64,000 bases of DNA, from assembly GCA_025200525.1 (NCBI GenBank), contig CM045758.1, positions 193,972,463 to 194,036,462 on the forward strand. Direction: 5' to 3'. How positions within the stretch are numbered: the stretch's first letter is position 1; every line of letters starts with the position of its first letter. This DNA comes from Camellia lanceoleosa. Lineage: Eukaryota > Streptophyta > Magnoliopsida > Ericales > Theaceae. Positions 22,801 through 33,988 of this stretch are shown piece by piece. The notes under the pieces are model-generated. The model was not told the origin of the DNA. It saw nothing but the letters and a program-made list of their open reading frames with translations, and did not search any database. A program made the translations under genes and the position numbers.

Positions 22801-25800
22801 TAAATGAAATGATTAAGAAAATTATAGTTTGTTCCTCCTTTTTCTCACTTCTTCACTGTAATTTCGCCTTTTTTGTTAGTTCAATAATTTTTTTTTAATG
22901 TGAACAGTGAGCAATTCTTCACTTTTCCCTTGCAAACCGTGAGACTTTCCAACGCATGCAAACAGTGAGCATTTCTCACTTCTTCACTTTCATTTCTTTC
23001 TTTTTGGTTTTTTTTTACAATAATTGTAGTTAGTTCAATATTTTTATTTTTTTTTTTAATGTGATTATAGTTAGTTTAATGGTTTTTTTTCATTTATTTT
23101 TTTTATTATGAAAAAAATGTGATGTGATGTGATTGTAGTTTGTTCAATAGTTCTTTTTTTTAATATGATTGTATTGCAGTTAGTTTAATGGTTCTTTTTG
23201 TTGATTTATTTTCCTTATTATGAGGAAAATGTGATGTGATTTTAATTTGTTCAATGTTTTATTTTAATGTGATTTAATCTTTTTATTTACTGTTTTAATA
23301 TAAATATTAAACTTTAATCTATACTATAAAAAAGAAAAAAAAACATTTAAAGATCACAATTCATGGGGGTTTCTAACCCATAAACCTTGTGGGGGCTCCA
23401 ATATCCTAATCTAAATTTTATGATGAATTTTTTGAAAAAAAAAATATGATCATTATCAAAAAGACACTTAAAAATCGCAATCTTTTTATTTACTATTTTA
23501 ATTTTATTTTTAATTTTTTAATATGATTAAAGTTAGATAAATATAAACCTTCACAAACAGAAAAATGTGATTATAATTTCTCCTTCTTAACTTTTTCTTT
23601 TGTTTACTGTTTTAATATTGTAATTAATCGAAAATTAGTTCAATGATTTTTGTTTAATGTAAAATCTTTTTATTTACTATTTTAATTTTATTGCTGAATT
23701 TTTCATATGATTAAAGTTAGATAAATATAAACCCTCCCAAAAAGAAAAAATGTGATTATAATTAGTTGAATGATTCTTTTTTTTAATGTGATTGTAGTTA
23801 GTTTAATAGTTAAAAAAATGTGATTAACTAATTTTTAATGTTATTTAATCTTTTTATTTACTATTTTAATTTTATTTTTAAAAAACAAACCTTCACCCAT
23901 CATTTAATTTGAGCCTTTTCGAAAACCTAAACCCTATTTTGAAAATCTAAATTCTACTAACTCCAATATTCAAATCTTATTTAATATTTTTATTTACTAT
24001 TTTAATTTTATTTTTAAAAAACAAACCTTCACCCATCATTTAATTTGAGCATTTTCGAAAACCTAAACCCTATTTTGAAAATCTAAATTCTACTAACTCC
24101 AATATTCAAATCTCAATTTCTTAACTTTTTGTATATATATATTTTAATAAGTAAGATGTCAATTAAATGGTTCTCAATACTTATCTATACGATTTACAAG
24201 TTTAATAATTGAGATGTCAATTAAACAATGAATGGTAATATCAAATATGAAATCTCAGCATTTATTAATTTAGTCAAAATTTTACGATCAACATTTATTA
24301 ACTTTTTTAATTCACGTGTCTTTTCACATGACTACCTTTATTGATTTTGTAAAATTTCGATCGAGATTTAAAATCCTCCATACAAATAATAATATGTAAT
24401 TTAAAAAACTTAGCATTTATTTTTAATTTTTTAATTTTTTAATATGATTAAAGTTAGATAAATATAAACCTTCACAAACAGAAAAATGTGATTATAATTT
24501 CTCCTTCTTAACTTTTTCTTTTGTTTACTGTTTTAATATTGTAATTAATCAAAAATTAGTTCAATGATTTTTGTTTAATGTAAAATCTTTTATTTACTAT
24601 TTTAATTACTGTTTTAATATTGTAATTAATCAAAAATTAGTTCAATGATTTTTGTTTAATGTAAAATCTTTTTATTTACTATTTTAATTTTATTTTTGAT
24701 CTTTTAATATGATTAAAGTTAGATAAATATAAACCCCCACCAAAAGAAAAAAATGTGATTATCATTAGTTGAATGATTCTTTTTTTAATGTGATTGTAGT
24801 TAGTTTAATAGTTAAAAAATGTGATTAACTAATTTTTAATGTTATTTAATCTTTTATTTACTATTTTAATTTTATTTTTAAAAAACAAACCTTCACCCAT
24901 CATTTAATTTGAGCCTTTTCGAAAACCTAAACCCTATTTTGAAAATCTAAATTCTACTAACTCCAATATTCAAATCTTATTTAATCTTTTTATTTACTAT
25001 TTTAATTTTATTTTTAAAAAACACACCTTCACCCATCATTTAATTTGAGCCTTTTCGAAAACCTAAACCCTATTTTGAAAATCTAAATTCTACTAATTCC
25101 AATATTCAAATCTCAATTTCTTAACTTTTTGTATATATATATATTTTAATTTGTAAGATGTCAATTAAATGGTTCTCAATACTTATCTATACGATTTGCA
25201 AGTTTAATAATTGAGGTGTCAATTAAACAATGAATGGTAATATCAAATATGAAATCTCAGCATTTATTAATTTGGTCAAAATTTTCTGATCAACATTTAT
25301 TAACTTTTTCAATTCACGTGTCTTTTCACATGACTACCTTTATTGATTTTGTAAAAATTTCCTGATCAGCATTTAAAATCCCCCATACAAATAATAATAT
25401 GTAATTTAAAAAAACTTAGCATTTATTTTTAATTTTTTAATTTTTTAATATGATTAAAGTTAGATAAATATAAACCTTCACAAACAGAAAAATGTGATTA
25501 TAATTTCTCCTTCTTAACTTTTTCTTTTGTTTACTGTTTTAATATTGTAATTAATCAAAAATTAGTTCAATGATTTTTGTTTAATGTAAAATCTTTTTAT
25601 TTACTATTTTAATTACTGTTTTAATATTGTAATTAATCAAAAATTAGTTCAATGATTTTTGTTTAATGTAAAATCTTTTTATTTACTATTTTAATTTTAT
25701 TTTTGATTTTTTAATATGATTAAAGTTAGATAAATATAAACCCTCCCAAAAAGAAAAAATGTGATTATAATTAGTTGAATGATTCTTTTTTTTAATGTGA

Positions 25801-26130
25801 TTGTAGTTAGTTTAATAGTTAAAAAAATGTGATTAACTAATTTTTAATGTTATTTAATCTTTTTATTTACTATTTTAATTTTATTTTCAATTTTTAAATA
25901 TGATTCAAGTTAGATAAATATAAACCCTCACAAAAAGGAAAATGTGATTATAATTAGTTGAATGATTCTTTTTTTTAATATGATTGTAGTTAGTTTAATA
26001 GTTAAAAAAATGTGGTTAACTAATTTTTAATATTATTTAATCTTTTTATTTACTATTTTAATTTTATTTTTAATTTTTTAATATGATTAAAGTCAGATAA
26101 ATATAAACCCTCACAAAAAGAAAAATGTTG
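22800..26130. repeat. AT-rich tandem repeats in Helitron 5' half
   Basis: A block of roughly 1 kb recurs. The segment around AATTTTTTAATATGATTAAAG appears near 23510, 24430 and 25440. The block starting GTAAGATGTCAATTAAATGG appears near 24150 and 25155. Smaller units (ATTTACTATTTTAATTTTA, TTGAATGATTCTTTTTTTTAATGTG) recur throughout. No ORF of substance is present. The array probably arose by local duplication within the Helitron. Confidence 0.75.
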
Positions 26131-26284
26131 CATTATAGACAATCTCTATTTTAATTTTGTTTGCGTTGTGACAATCTCTATGTTGAATTTATTTTAACTG
26201 ATTGTGTTTTTTTACACTATATTTCGATCACATAATGAGGAAAGAAATTTGTTTGCGTTGTGACAATCTCTTTTTTTTTACAGG

Positions 26285-26480
26285 ATGGAACGTGATTCAG
26301 TCAAAGCTAAAATCAATCGACTATGTCGAAAAAGAAAATTACTCATTTCACGCCCGGTGATCATGATGATCCCATATTCAAGGATAAATTGAAACAACTT
26401 CAAAAAAAGCACGTCGATTAAGAGTATGTGTTCTCGTGACAAACAATTGCATTATAGAGCGAATGTTGAAATGCCACAAG
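26285..26480 (+). pseudogene. Putative first coding exon of Helitron replicase
   Basis: A splice-acceptor-like TTTTTTTTACAG precedes ATGGAACGTGATTCAG. The frame begins MERDSVKAKINRLCRKRKL, a basic N-terminus, and hits a TGA near 26390. Other frames carry SKKARRLR, similar to a segment near 28385. It ends at a donor-like CACAAG|TAAGC. The assignment rests on position and splice-like edges only. Confidence 0.35.
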
Positions 26481-26576
26481 TAAGCTCTAAAGTATTATCA
26501 TTTTCATATATATTAATTGAAACATTAGTTTTATACTCAATATATATATATATATATTTTCTTTGCAATTTAAAAT

Positions 26577-27905
26577 CTGAGGAGTTCTTATGCCTTCCAC
26601 ATCGGAGGTGTTCACTTCCACCAAAATGTTTCAAGAGTCACTACATTGACAAACAATACTAATGTTCTAAATGGTAAGAACCTCGAGTAATAATATTTTC
26701 TAATTATTATTCGTTTATATTATAACTTGCAAATACTAATATTTGCTATTTTCATAATGAATGCTAATAGTTATATTGTTTATATTTTTCATGAAAATTA
26801 TATGATGCAATAGTCATGCCTCCCATATCTCGAGGAAGAAGGTATGAAATATTATTTATATTAATTTTACAATTATGATTTATTTTACAATATTCTTATA
26901 ACTTCAAAAAGTAATGATTTTATACTAATTGTTTTATTCATGTAAATCCAAATAAAGGAATTGTTATGTTCCCAATATCGAGGGTGTTCAGATACATGAG
27001 GATGTTTGAAGTCACAAGGGTCTTTGAATAATAATATTGTCCTACAACAAGGTAAACACTAACATATATATAGATTTTGTAATTACTATTTTTAAAATTA
27101 TAATTCATGATACTTATATTGTTTATTTTTTCATCAATTAGATGACCAGGATAGTCATGTCTCAAAATTTAGAGGGCATTCAGTTGCATAGAGATTTATT
27201 ACAGGAAACTATAGTAGCGAACAACAATATTGTCACAGAAGATGAAGGTAATAATTATTATTTGTATTAATTTTATAATTATGATTTATTTGACAATATT
27301 ATCATAACTTCAAATAATAAAAGATTTGACACTAAATATTTTATTCATGCAAATTCAAATAAAGGAATTGTTGTGTTCGATATCTGAGGAAGTTCATACA
27401 TGAAGATGTTTGGAAGTTACAAGGGTGGTGAATAATAATATTGTCCTACGGAAGGTAAACCCTAATATATATATCTATACTATATATGTTTATAGATATT
27501 AATATTTTTAATTATAATTTTTAAAATTATAATTGCCAATAATTGATATTCACGAACCTTTAAATTAAATATTAATTTTTAATCATTTCTCAATTAAATT
27601 TTAGATGATGAAATAGTCATGCCCCTCATAGCTGAGGACATTCAGTTGCATGGAGATGTCTCAGAAGTCACTTTGACAACAAATGTTAATATTCTTCCAC
27701 AACAAGGTAAGAATAAACTATTATGTTATTCATGACTCATAATTTATACTTATCTCATTACTATTCTCATTGTATTATTTCACATAAGTTTATTTTGGGA
27801 TATTTAATTATTTTTCAATGATTTTTTACGATGAAATAGTCATAAATCCCATAACCGAGAGCATTAAATTGCATACAAATAATAACATTGTTCCACGACA
27901 GGGTA
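26577..27905 (+). repeat. Array of repeated mini-exons
   Basis: Seven similar blocks of about 45-110 bases start near 26580, 26808, 26957, 27142, 27357, 27604 and 27830, each separated by AT-rich spacer. Several begin after an AG and end in AAG|GTAA or similar, like exons. Blocks 4 and 6 translate to IVM followed about seven residues later by xIQLHxD, so the repeat would encode a unit of about 35 residues. Some blocks are out of frame. I do not recognise the repeat. Confidence 0.55.
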
Positions 27906-28016
27906 AGAATTATTTTGTAATAATTTTGTTTAAAAAATTAATGACAACTCTTACAATTTAAATATACATTGTCTCAAAAGTATCTATATATATTTATGTT
28001 AGGTATGCCTTTCATA

Positions 28017-28320
28017 CCTTATCATAAAATTTCATAACTTAAACCCAAAATGTCATAACTTTTTCACTACAAAAATCATAACTTTATTACACTAAAAAAT
28101 GTCATAACAAAATCTCAAAAATGTCATAACAAAATCTCGAAGTGTCATAACAAAAATCACAAAATGTCATATTATTCCTAATTTTAGGGTGCACATCATA
28201 AATTCGCTATTTATAACTTTATTACAAAATGTCATAACACATATTACAAACAATCATAACGTTCATTAGTAAAAATCATAACTTTTTACAATGTGCATCA
28301 TTTAAAAGGGTGCACATTGT
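28017..28320. repeat. TCATAAC-rich repeat cluster
   Basis: More than ten copies of TCATAAC, usually as TGTCATAAC or ATCATAACTTT, with GGTGCACAT near both 28190 and 28310. No ORF. It lies between the mini-exon array and the first recognisable replicase domain. It may be an inserted MITE; the sequence near 200-370 has a similar motif reversed. Confidence 0.5.
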
Positions 28321-28408
28321 AAATTTTTCCTACATATAATACTAATTATTTACGATGTGCATCATCTGAGATGTTGCAATCGTTGCCGTCTAAAAAAGCA
28401 GCGCGTCT

Positions 28409-28843
28409 TGAGTAGATGGAAATTTAGTGAGAACATTCACATGTCCGCGATGTGGCGCCATCATGTGGTTAGATGAGAGAACAAAGGATAGTTCTAAAAC
28501 CAATCCCAAATTGATTATGTTGTCAAGTGGGGAGGTCCTTTTACCTTTATTGCCTGCGCTCGACTTCTTAGATGCACAATTGAGGAATGCAAGTTTTATG
28601 GAAAAAATTAGAATGTATAATTCAATGTTGTCTTTCACATCAATGGGTGGAAAAGTAGATCATTCGGTTTAGATGGAAGAGGTCCATATGCATTTCGGAT
28701 TAGCGGGGAAAATTATCATAGAATAGGGTCCTTTGTTACCAACTCACAGTCGAAACCTAAGTTTGCCCAAGCTGTATATATATGATCTGAGCATGAATTG
28801 CAAAATCGTCTTGATGTGATAGGCCAAACCAAGTACAAATATT
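28409..28843 (+). pseudogene. Helitron replicase N-terminal zinc-finger segment
   Basis: The frame near 28427 reads FTCPRCGAIMWLDERTKDSS (C-x2-C) and later SFTSMGGKVDHSV, both typical of the region just before the Rep domain in plant Helitron proteins. A stop follows at 28670. The downstream homology (RISGENYHRIG-like, then PKFAQ and LYIYD) continues in other frames to about 28840, so at least two frameshifts are present. It leads directly into the next segment. Confidence 0.75.
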
Positions 28844-29776
28844 TTGGGCATTGATTTGTCAATATTGGAAGGTCTACAAGAAATGTTAAATCACGTTAAT
28901 CCTTATGTGAAAATATTTGAAATCTTGGAGATTTGTTCTTGGGATCGTAATGTATTGAATCTACATGTGCGTATTTTAAACTCCAGAGGTGAGCGACAAT
29001 ATATCGAATGGCCAAGCGCAAATGAAGTTGCGGCGATAATCATTGGTGATGATGCTGGAACTGAAACACATCGTGATATCATTGTTCAGAAAAATGATGG
29101 TATATTAAAAAGAATCAGTGAAATACATCCATCATATCTACCATTACAGTACCCATTACTGTTTCCATATGGTACAGATGGATGGAGGTGCGGCATCTCT
29201 TTTAATACATTTTCAAGCAGATCTCGAAACAATGTGTCAATTAGAGAATTTTATGCATTTAGACTCCAACATAGAGAATTTGAAGGTAAAACACTTTTAA
29301 GAGGAGGGCGTTTGTTTCAACAATCTGTCGATTGTTGTTATCTTGCTATTGAGCAAACTAGATTGAATTACATCAAGACCCATCAAGCTGAGTTGCGTGC
29401 AGACCTATATCAAGGAATAGAAGACGCTGTAGTTGCTGGAGATGTAGATGCGTCAGCAGTAGGGAGAAGATTTGTGTTGCCTTCGTCATTCTCTGGGGGG
29501 CCACGTAGTATGATCCAACGTTATCAAGATGCTATGGCAATTTGCAGAACTATTGGAGCTCCTGATTTGTTTATCACGTTCACATGCAATCCTATATGGC
29601 CAGAAATAAAAGTTGATCTTCCAAGACTACCGAATCAACGTGCAGAAGATAGACCTGATATCGTTGCTAGAGTTTTTCGGATTAAGTTTAAACAATTACT
29701 AATCGACTTGAAGAAAAATAAAATATTTGGAGAAGTACTTTCAGGTATTATTATTCTAACACCTGTGCATTTATGA
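28844..29776 (+). pseudogene. Helitron replicase, Helitron-like N domain
   Basis: A frame of 310 codons. The block LPLQYPLLFPYGTDGW is followed by IREFYAFRLQHRE, then RFVLPSSFSGGPRSMIQRYQ and LFITFTCNPIWPEI. Together these are diagnostic of the Helitron-like N-terminal region that precedes the rolling-circle nuclease. The frame ends at 29776 in LTPVHL. An apparent intron or insertion (about 29742-29827) separates it from the HUH motif, since GTATT follows TTTCAG and GTTATTTACGTC resumes after AACAG. Confidence 0.9.
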
Positions 29777-29826
29777 TATAACAAATACTCTTAAATGTCT
29801 AATGTATCAATAATTATTTTTATGAA

Positions 29827-30307
29827 CAGTTATTTACGTCATCGAGTTTCAAAAACGGGGATTGCCGCATTCTCACATTACAATCACCTGGCATCGGAGA
29901 ATAAGCCAATCACACGAACAAATTGATGAGTTTATATGTCTTTGAATTGCTGACAAAAATCAGACCCATTGGCATATGAGGCGTAAATCGTCAGATGCAT
30001 GATACATGGACCTTGTGGTGCTGCTAACCCCAATGCTCCATGCATAGTAGATGGAAAGTGTACAAAACATTATCCGAAGAAATTTTGTAATGAAACAACA
30101 ATTGATGATAGTGGATTTGTATCATACAGGCGCAGATGTAATGAGGGCAACACAATAAACATAAATGGATTTATAGTTGATAACAGATGGGTCATTCCAT
30201 ATAATCGTGATCTTTTGGTGCGATCTGATTGCCACATTAATATTGAACGATGTGCGCACCCGAAGTTGATGAAATATTTGTACAAATATGTCAACAAAGG
30301 GCTTTGA
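29827..30307 (+). pseudogene. Helitron replicase HUH / two-tyrosine nuclease part
   Basis: The sequence near 29833-29875 reads VIEFQKRGLPHSHI, giving the H-x-H metal-binding motif. The open frame 29999-30307 carries the cysteine-rich block CTKHYPKKFCN and NRWVIPYNRDLL, and ends with KYLYKYVNKGL. Its Tyr residues match the pair that cut and join DNA in rolling-circle Helitron transposition. A TGA follows directly at 30305. The stretch between 29876 and 29999 is frameshifted. The key residues survive but the protein is broken. Confidence 0.85.
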
Positions 30308-32718
30308 TCGTCGACAAGCGTGATTGAGGATAATGTTATTCATCCAAACAATAATGGGCAACAACATTACAAACAAGTTGATGAGATCAAGCGGTATTTG
30401 GATGCTCGATCGTGTCTGCGATTGAAGCGTGTTGGAGGATATTTGAGTTTGAAATTGAAACAAACTCATACATTGGCGCTTACAATATCATCTTCCAGGT
30501 CAACAATTTGTTATATTTAATGACAATGATCATCTATACGAAGTTATTGACCAACAACGTGTTCATGACACAATGTTGACCAAATGGTTTGAAGCAAATA
30601 GAACCCACCAATCTGCAAAGGAGTTGACTTATGTTGAATTTCCAACAAAATGGGTATGGAAAAGAGATAAAAAAGAATGGGATGTCCGAAAATCACATAA
30701 ATGTATTGGTAGATTGCCATATGCACATCCAACATCGGGTGAGAGATATTATTTGAGAATGTTATTGAATAAGGTTCGTGGTGCAGAAAGTTTTGAGCAT
30801 ATCAGAACTGTAAATGGGGTCGTGCATACAACATTTAAATCTGCATGTATTGCCCTTGGTCTACTCGATGATGATAATGAATGGCACGAGGCATTGGCAG
30901 AAGCATCAAATTGGGCATCAGCAACAAAACTTCGACATATGTATTGCACAATGCTCATGTTTTCTGATATAACCAATCCAGTCGAATTATGGGAACGTCA
31001 TTGGAAAAGTTTCACCGATGATATACAATATAGAATCAGAAGAGATATGAGAGATAGTGATCTACATCTTGACGATGAAGACTTAAAAAATTTAGGACTT
31101 CTCGAAATTGAGCATATATTAAATAGAAATAGAAGATCTCTCAAAGATTTCCCTCCCATGCCATTGCCATCTTCGGAAGGTGCTCAATTTGTGACAAATA
31201 GGCTCATCAGAGAAGAGATGGAGTACGATAGTGTTTCGGAAAAACAATTGTTCAATGAATTACATTCTGGTTTAAATAGTGAGCAATTGGAAGTTTATGA
31301 CACCATAATGAATGCATACAATTGTAAAAAAGGGGGTTTGTTTTTCCTTTATGGAAGTGGGGGAACAGGAAAAACATATCTGTGGAAAACATTGATAGCA
31401 AAGTTTAGGTCAGAAAAAAAAATTGTCCTTTCAGTTGCATCATCTGCAATTGCGGCTTTACTGTTACCAGGAGGTAGAACTGCGCATTCACGCTTTAAAA
31501 TTCCAATTAATTTGGATGAATTCTCAAGTTGTAGTATTAATCAACAGACTGAACTGGCAAAATTAATTCAAGAGGCATCATTGATCATATGGGATGAAGC
31601 TCCAATGCACCATCGTTTTGGATTTGAGGCAGTTGATCGTACTTTCGTGAGATATACTAAAAGTGCAATTTTGTTCAACTGATTGTGTATTTGGTGGAAA
31701 ACTATTCATACTTGGTGGTGACTTCAGACAAATTTTACCTGTAGTACCAAAAGGTAGCGGGAAGCCACAATTGCAGCATCGTTGAAGGAATCGACTATTT
31801 GGAATCATTGTCGTGTGTTGCATTTGAGGACCAATATGCATATTATGGCCCATGATACTTCTATTCAAATGCGTCAACAACTCAGGGATTTTGCTAACTG
31901 GATATTGATGATTGGTGATGGAAAAATACCTGGAATTTCTTTCACTGAAGGCGGGGAGACTAATTGGATTGAAATTCCAGAACAGTTCTTGATTAGAAAT
32001 GGATCACATGCTCTACATGATTTGATCCATGCAATCTATCCAGAATTAAGTACTAGATACAGTGACAGTTCTTACTTGAAAGAACGTGGCATCTTAGCAC
32101 CAAAAAATGCTGATGTTGATGAATTAAATGTTATAATGCTATCAATGTTGCTGGAGAATCTCGAAAATACCTAAGTCGGAATCTGATATGTCCGTTGAGG
32201 ATGAGAACATTGACGAAGGCATGCATCCACGAGTTATTGCATTCATTAAATTTTCCGAGAATTCTAAGTCATTGCCTTGAACTCAAAAAGGAGCACCTAT
32301 AGTGCTCTTGAGAAATCTCAATCAATCTCAAGGTCTATGTAATGGCACCCGTCTTATTGTTGAGAGAATGGGAGATAAAGTGATTGAGGCACAGTGATTA
32401 CGGGTTGAATATTGGGAAGGAGTCTTCATTCCACGTACCATTTTATCACCATCTACCACACATTCACTGTCGATTAAAAGAAGACAATTTCCCATAAAAT
32501 TAGCATTTGCAATGACCATAAACAAAAGTCAAGGTCAGACTTTAAAAAAAGTTGGTGTATACCTTCCTAATCCAGTATTCTCCCATGGTCAGTTATATGT
32601 TGCCTTATCGCGTGTTACCACACCATCAGGCTTGAAGATATTGATTGTTAATAAGGTTGACCAACCGTCAAATTACACAAAAAATGTTGTATATCGTGAT
32701 GTTCTTGATGACATGTGA
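30308..32718 (+). pseudogene. Helitron PIF1-type helicase part
   Basis: After a frameshifted link (IEDNVIHPNNNGQQHY at 30323-30370), a 369-codon frame (30573-31682) contains Walker A GSGGTGKT near 31355, the ASSAIAA block and Walker B IIWDEAP near 31585. Downstream, in other frames, lie GGDFRQILP near 31720, then [17 protein letters not shown] and QLYVALSRV (32512-32718), the last helicase motifs. The family is the superfamily 1B PIF1 helicase that unwinds the donor strand during Helitron replication. Breaks include stops near 31680 and 32172 and a frameshift near 31750. Confidence 0.9.
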
Positions 32719-32887
32719 CGCTTGAAATAAAATGTCTTTCCAAAATTTGAATGTCTATGTTTCATCTATTCTCTAATTATACAATACTTACTACTCTAAA
32801 TTCTAAATCTTATCCAAAATATTACATTTAGTACACAAAAAATTGGATGATCTAATCTTTTTTTTTTTCATTTTCATTTAATAAAAA

Positions 32888-33820
32888 CTAGACTATCACC
32901 CGTGCTATGCACGGGATAATTATAGATATTTATATTTGTTTTAATTTTTTTTAATATATAAATTAAATACATGGGGTTTGACCGCGGAGTTTGAAAGAAT
33001 TTAATAAGTATTTATTTATTTGTTTTTTCAAAAAACAAAACAAAAAACTTAAGAGGAAAAAAAATTAAGAGCCATTTACACAATAATTACATGGGTCTCT
33101 TGGGGATGTAAAAAGTAAGGAAATTAGGATTTCATTTATTGTGTTATTCAATAGTGTAATTATTATAATCTTTGAACCAATCACCAAGTCAATTTTTTTT
33201 AAAAAAATAAATTAAATATATAAATTAAATACATAGGGTTTGACCGAGGAGTTTGAAAGAATTTAATAAGTGTTTATTTATTTGTTTTTTCAAAAAACAA
33301 AACAAAAAAATTAAGAGGGAAAAAAATTAAGAACCATTTACACAATAATTACATGGGTCTCTTGGGGATGTAAAAAGTAAAGAAATTAGGATTTCATTTA
33401 TTGTGTTATTCAATAGTGTAATTATTATAATCTTTTAATCAATCACCAAGTCAATTTTTTTTTTAAAAAATAAAATATATAAATTAAATACATGGAGTTT
33501 GACCGAGAAGTTTGAAAGAATTTAATAAGTGTTTATTTATTTGTTTTTTCAAAAAACAAAACAAAAAAATTAAAAGGGAAAAAAATTAAGAGCCATTTAC
33601 ACAATAATTACATGGGTCTCTTGGGGATGTAAAAAGTAAGGAAATTAGGATTTCATTTATTGTGTTATTCAATAGTGTAATTATTATAATCTTTGAACCA
33701 ATCACCAAGTCAATTTTTTTAAAAAATAAAAATAAAAAATTAGGAAATTAGGATTGGCATGTTAGAGCTTCCACAAGCCTTGGGGTTTAAAAGGCCCTTT
33801 TGCTTAATATATAGTATAGA
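32888..33820 (-). mobile_element. Non-autonomous Helitron, inverted inside the large one
   Basis: Read on the minus strand it starts TCTATACTATATATTAAGC (33820 down) and ends with hairpin CCCGTGC-ATA-GCACGGG then CTAG (32888). The flanks are A and T on the plus strand, as expected for an A|T target. It lies between the helicase stop and the RPA gene. It has no coding capacity. The body is three near-identical units of about 261 bp. Confidence 0.88.
32941..33720 (-). repeat. Triplicated ~261 bp unit
   Basis: The landmark GTTTGACCG recurs near 32976, 33238 and 33498, and ACATGGGTCTCTTGGGGATG recurs once per unit. A related element at 41578-42188 has two units of the same family in the other orientation, so unit number varies between copies. 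Confidence 0.85.
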
Positions 33821-33988
33821 TAATTAAAAAACTTACCCTTACAAAATATGTTTGTATAATATTTTTTGTACAATAATTCATTACTTATTTTTTCTATTTT
33901 ATCATAATGTAAACTTAACAATTTTTATTTTTTTTATTAAAAATTCTTAATATTTTCATTTTCAAATTTCTTAAGATCTATAGATACA

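Noticed and set aside
30749..30976. Minus-strand frames opposite the Helitron helicase
   Set aside because: They overlap a plus-strand frame with clear helicase homology and have no recognisable domain.
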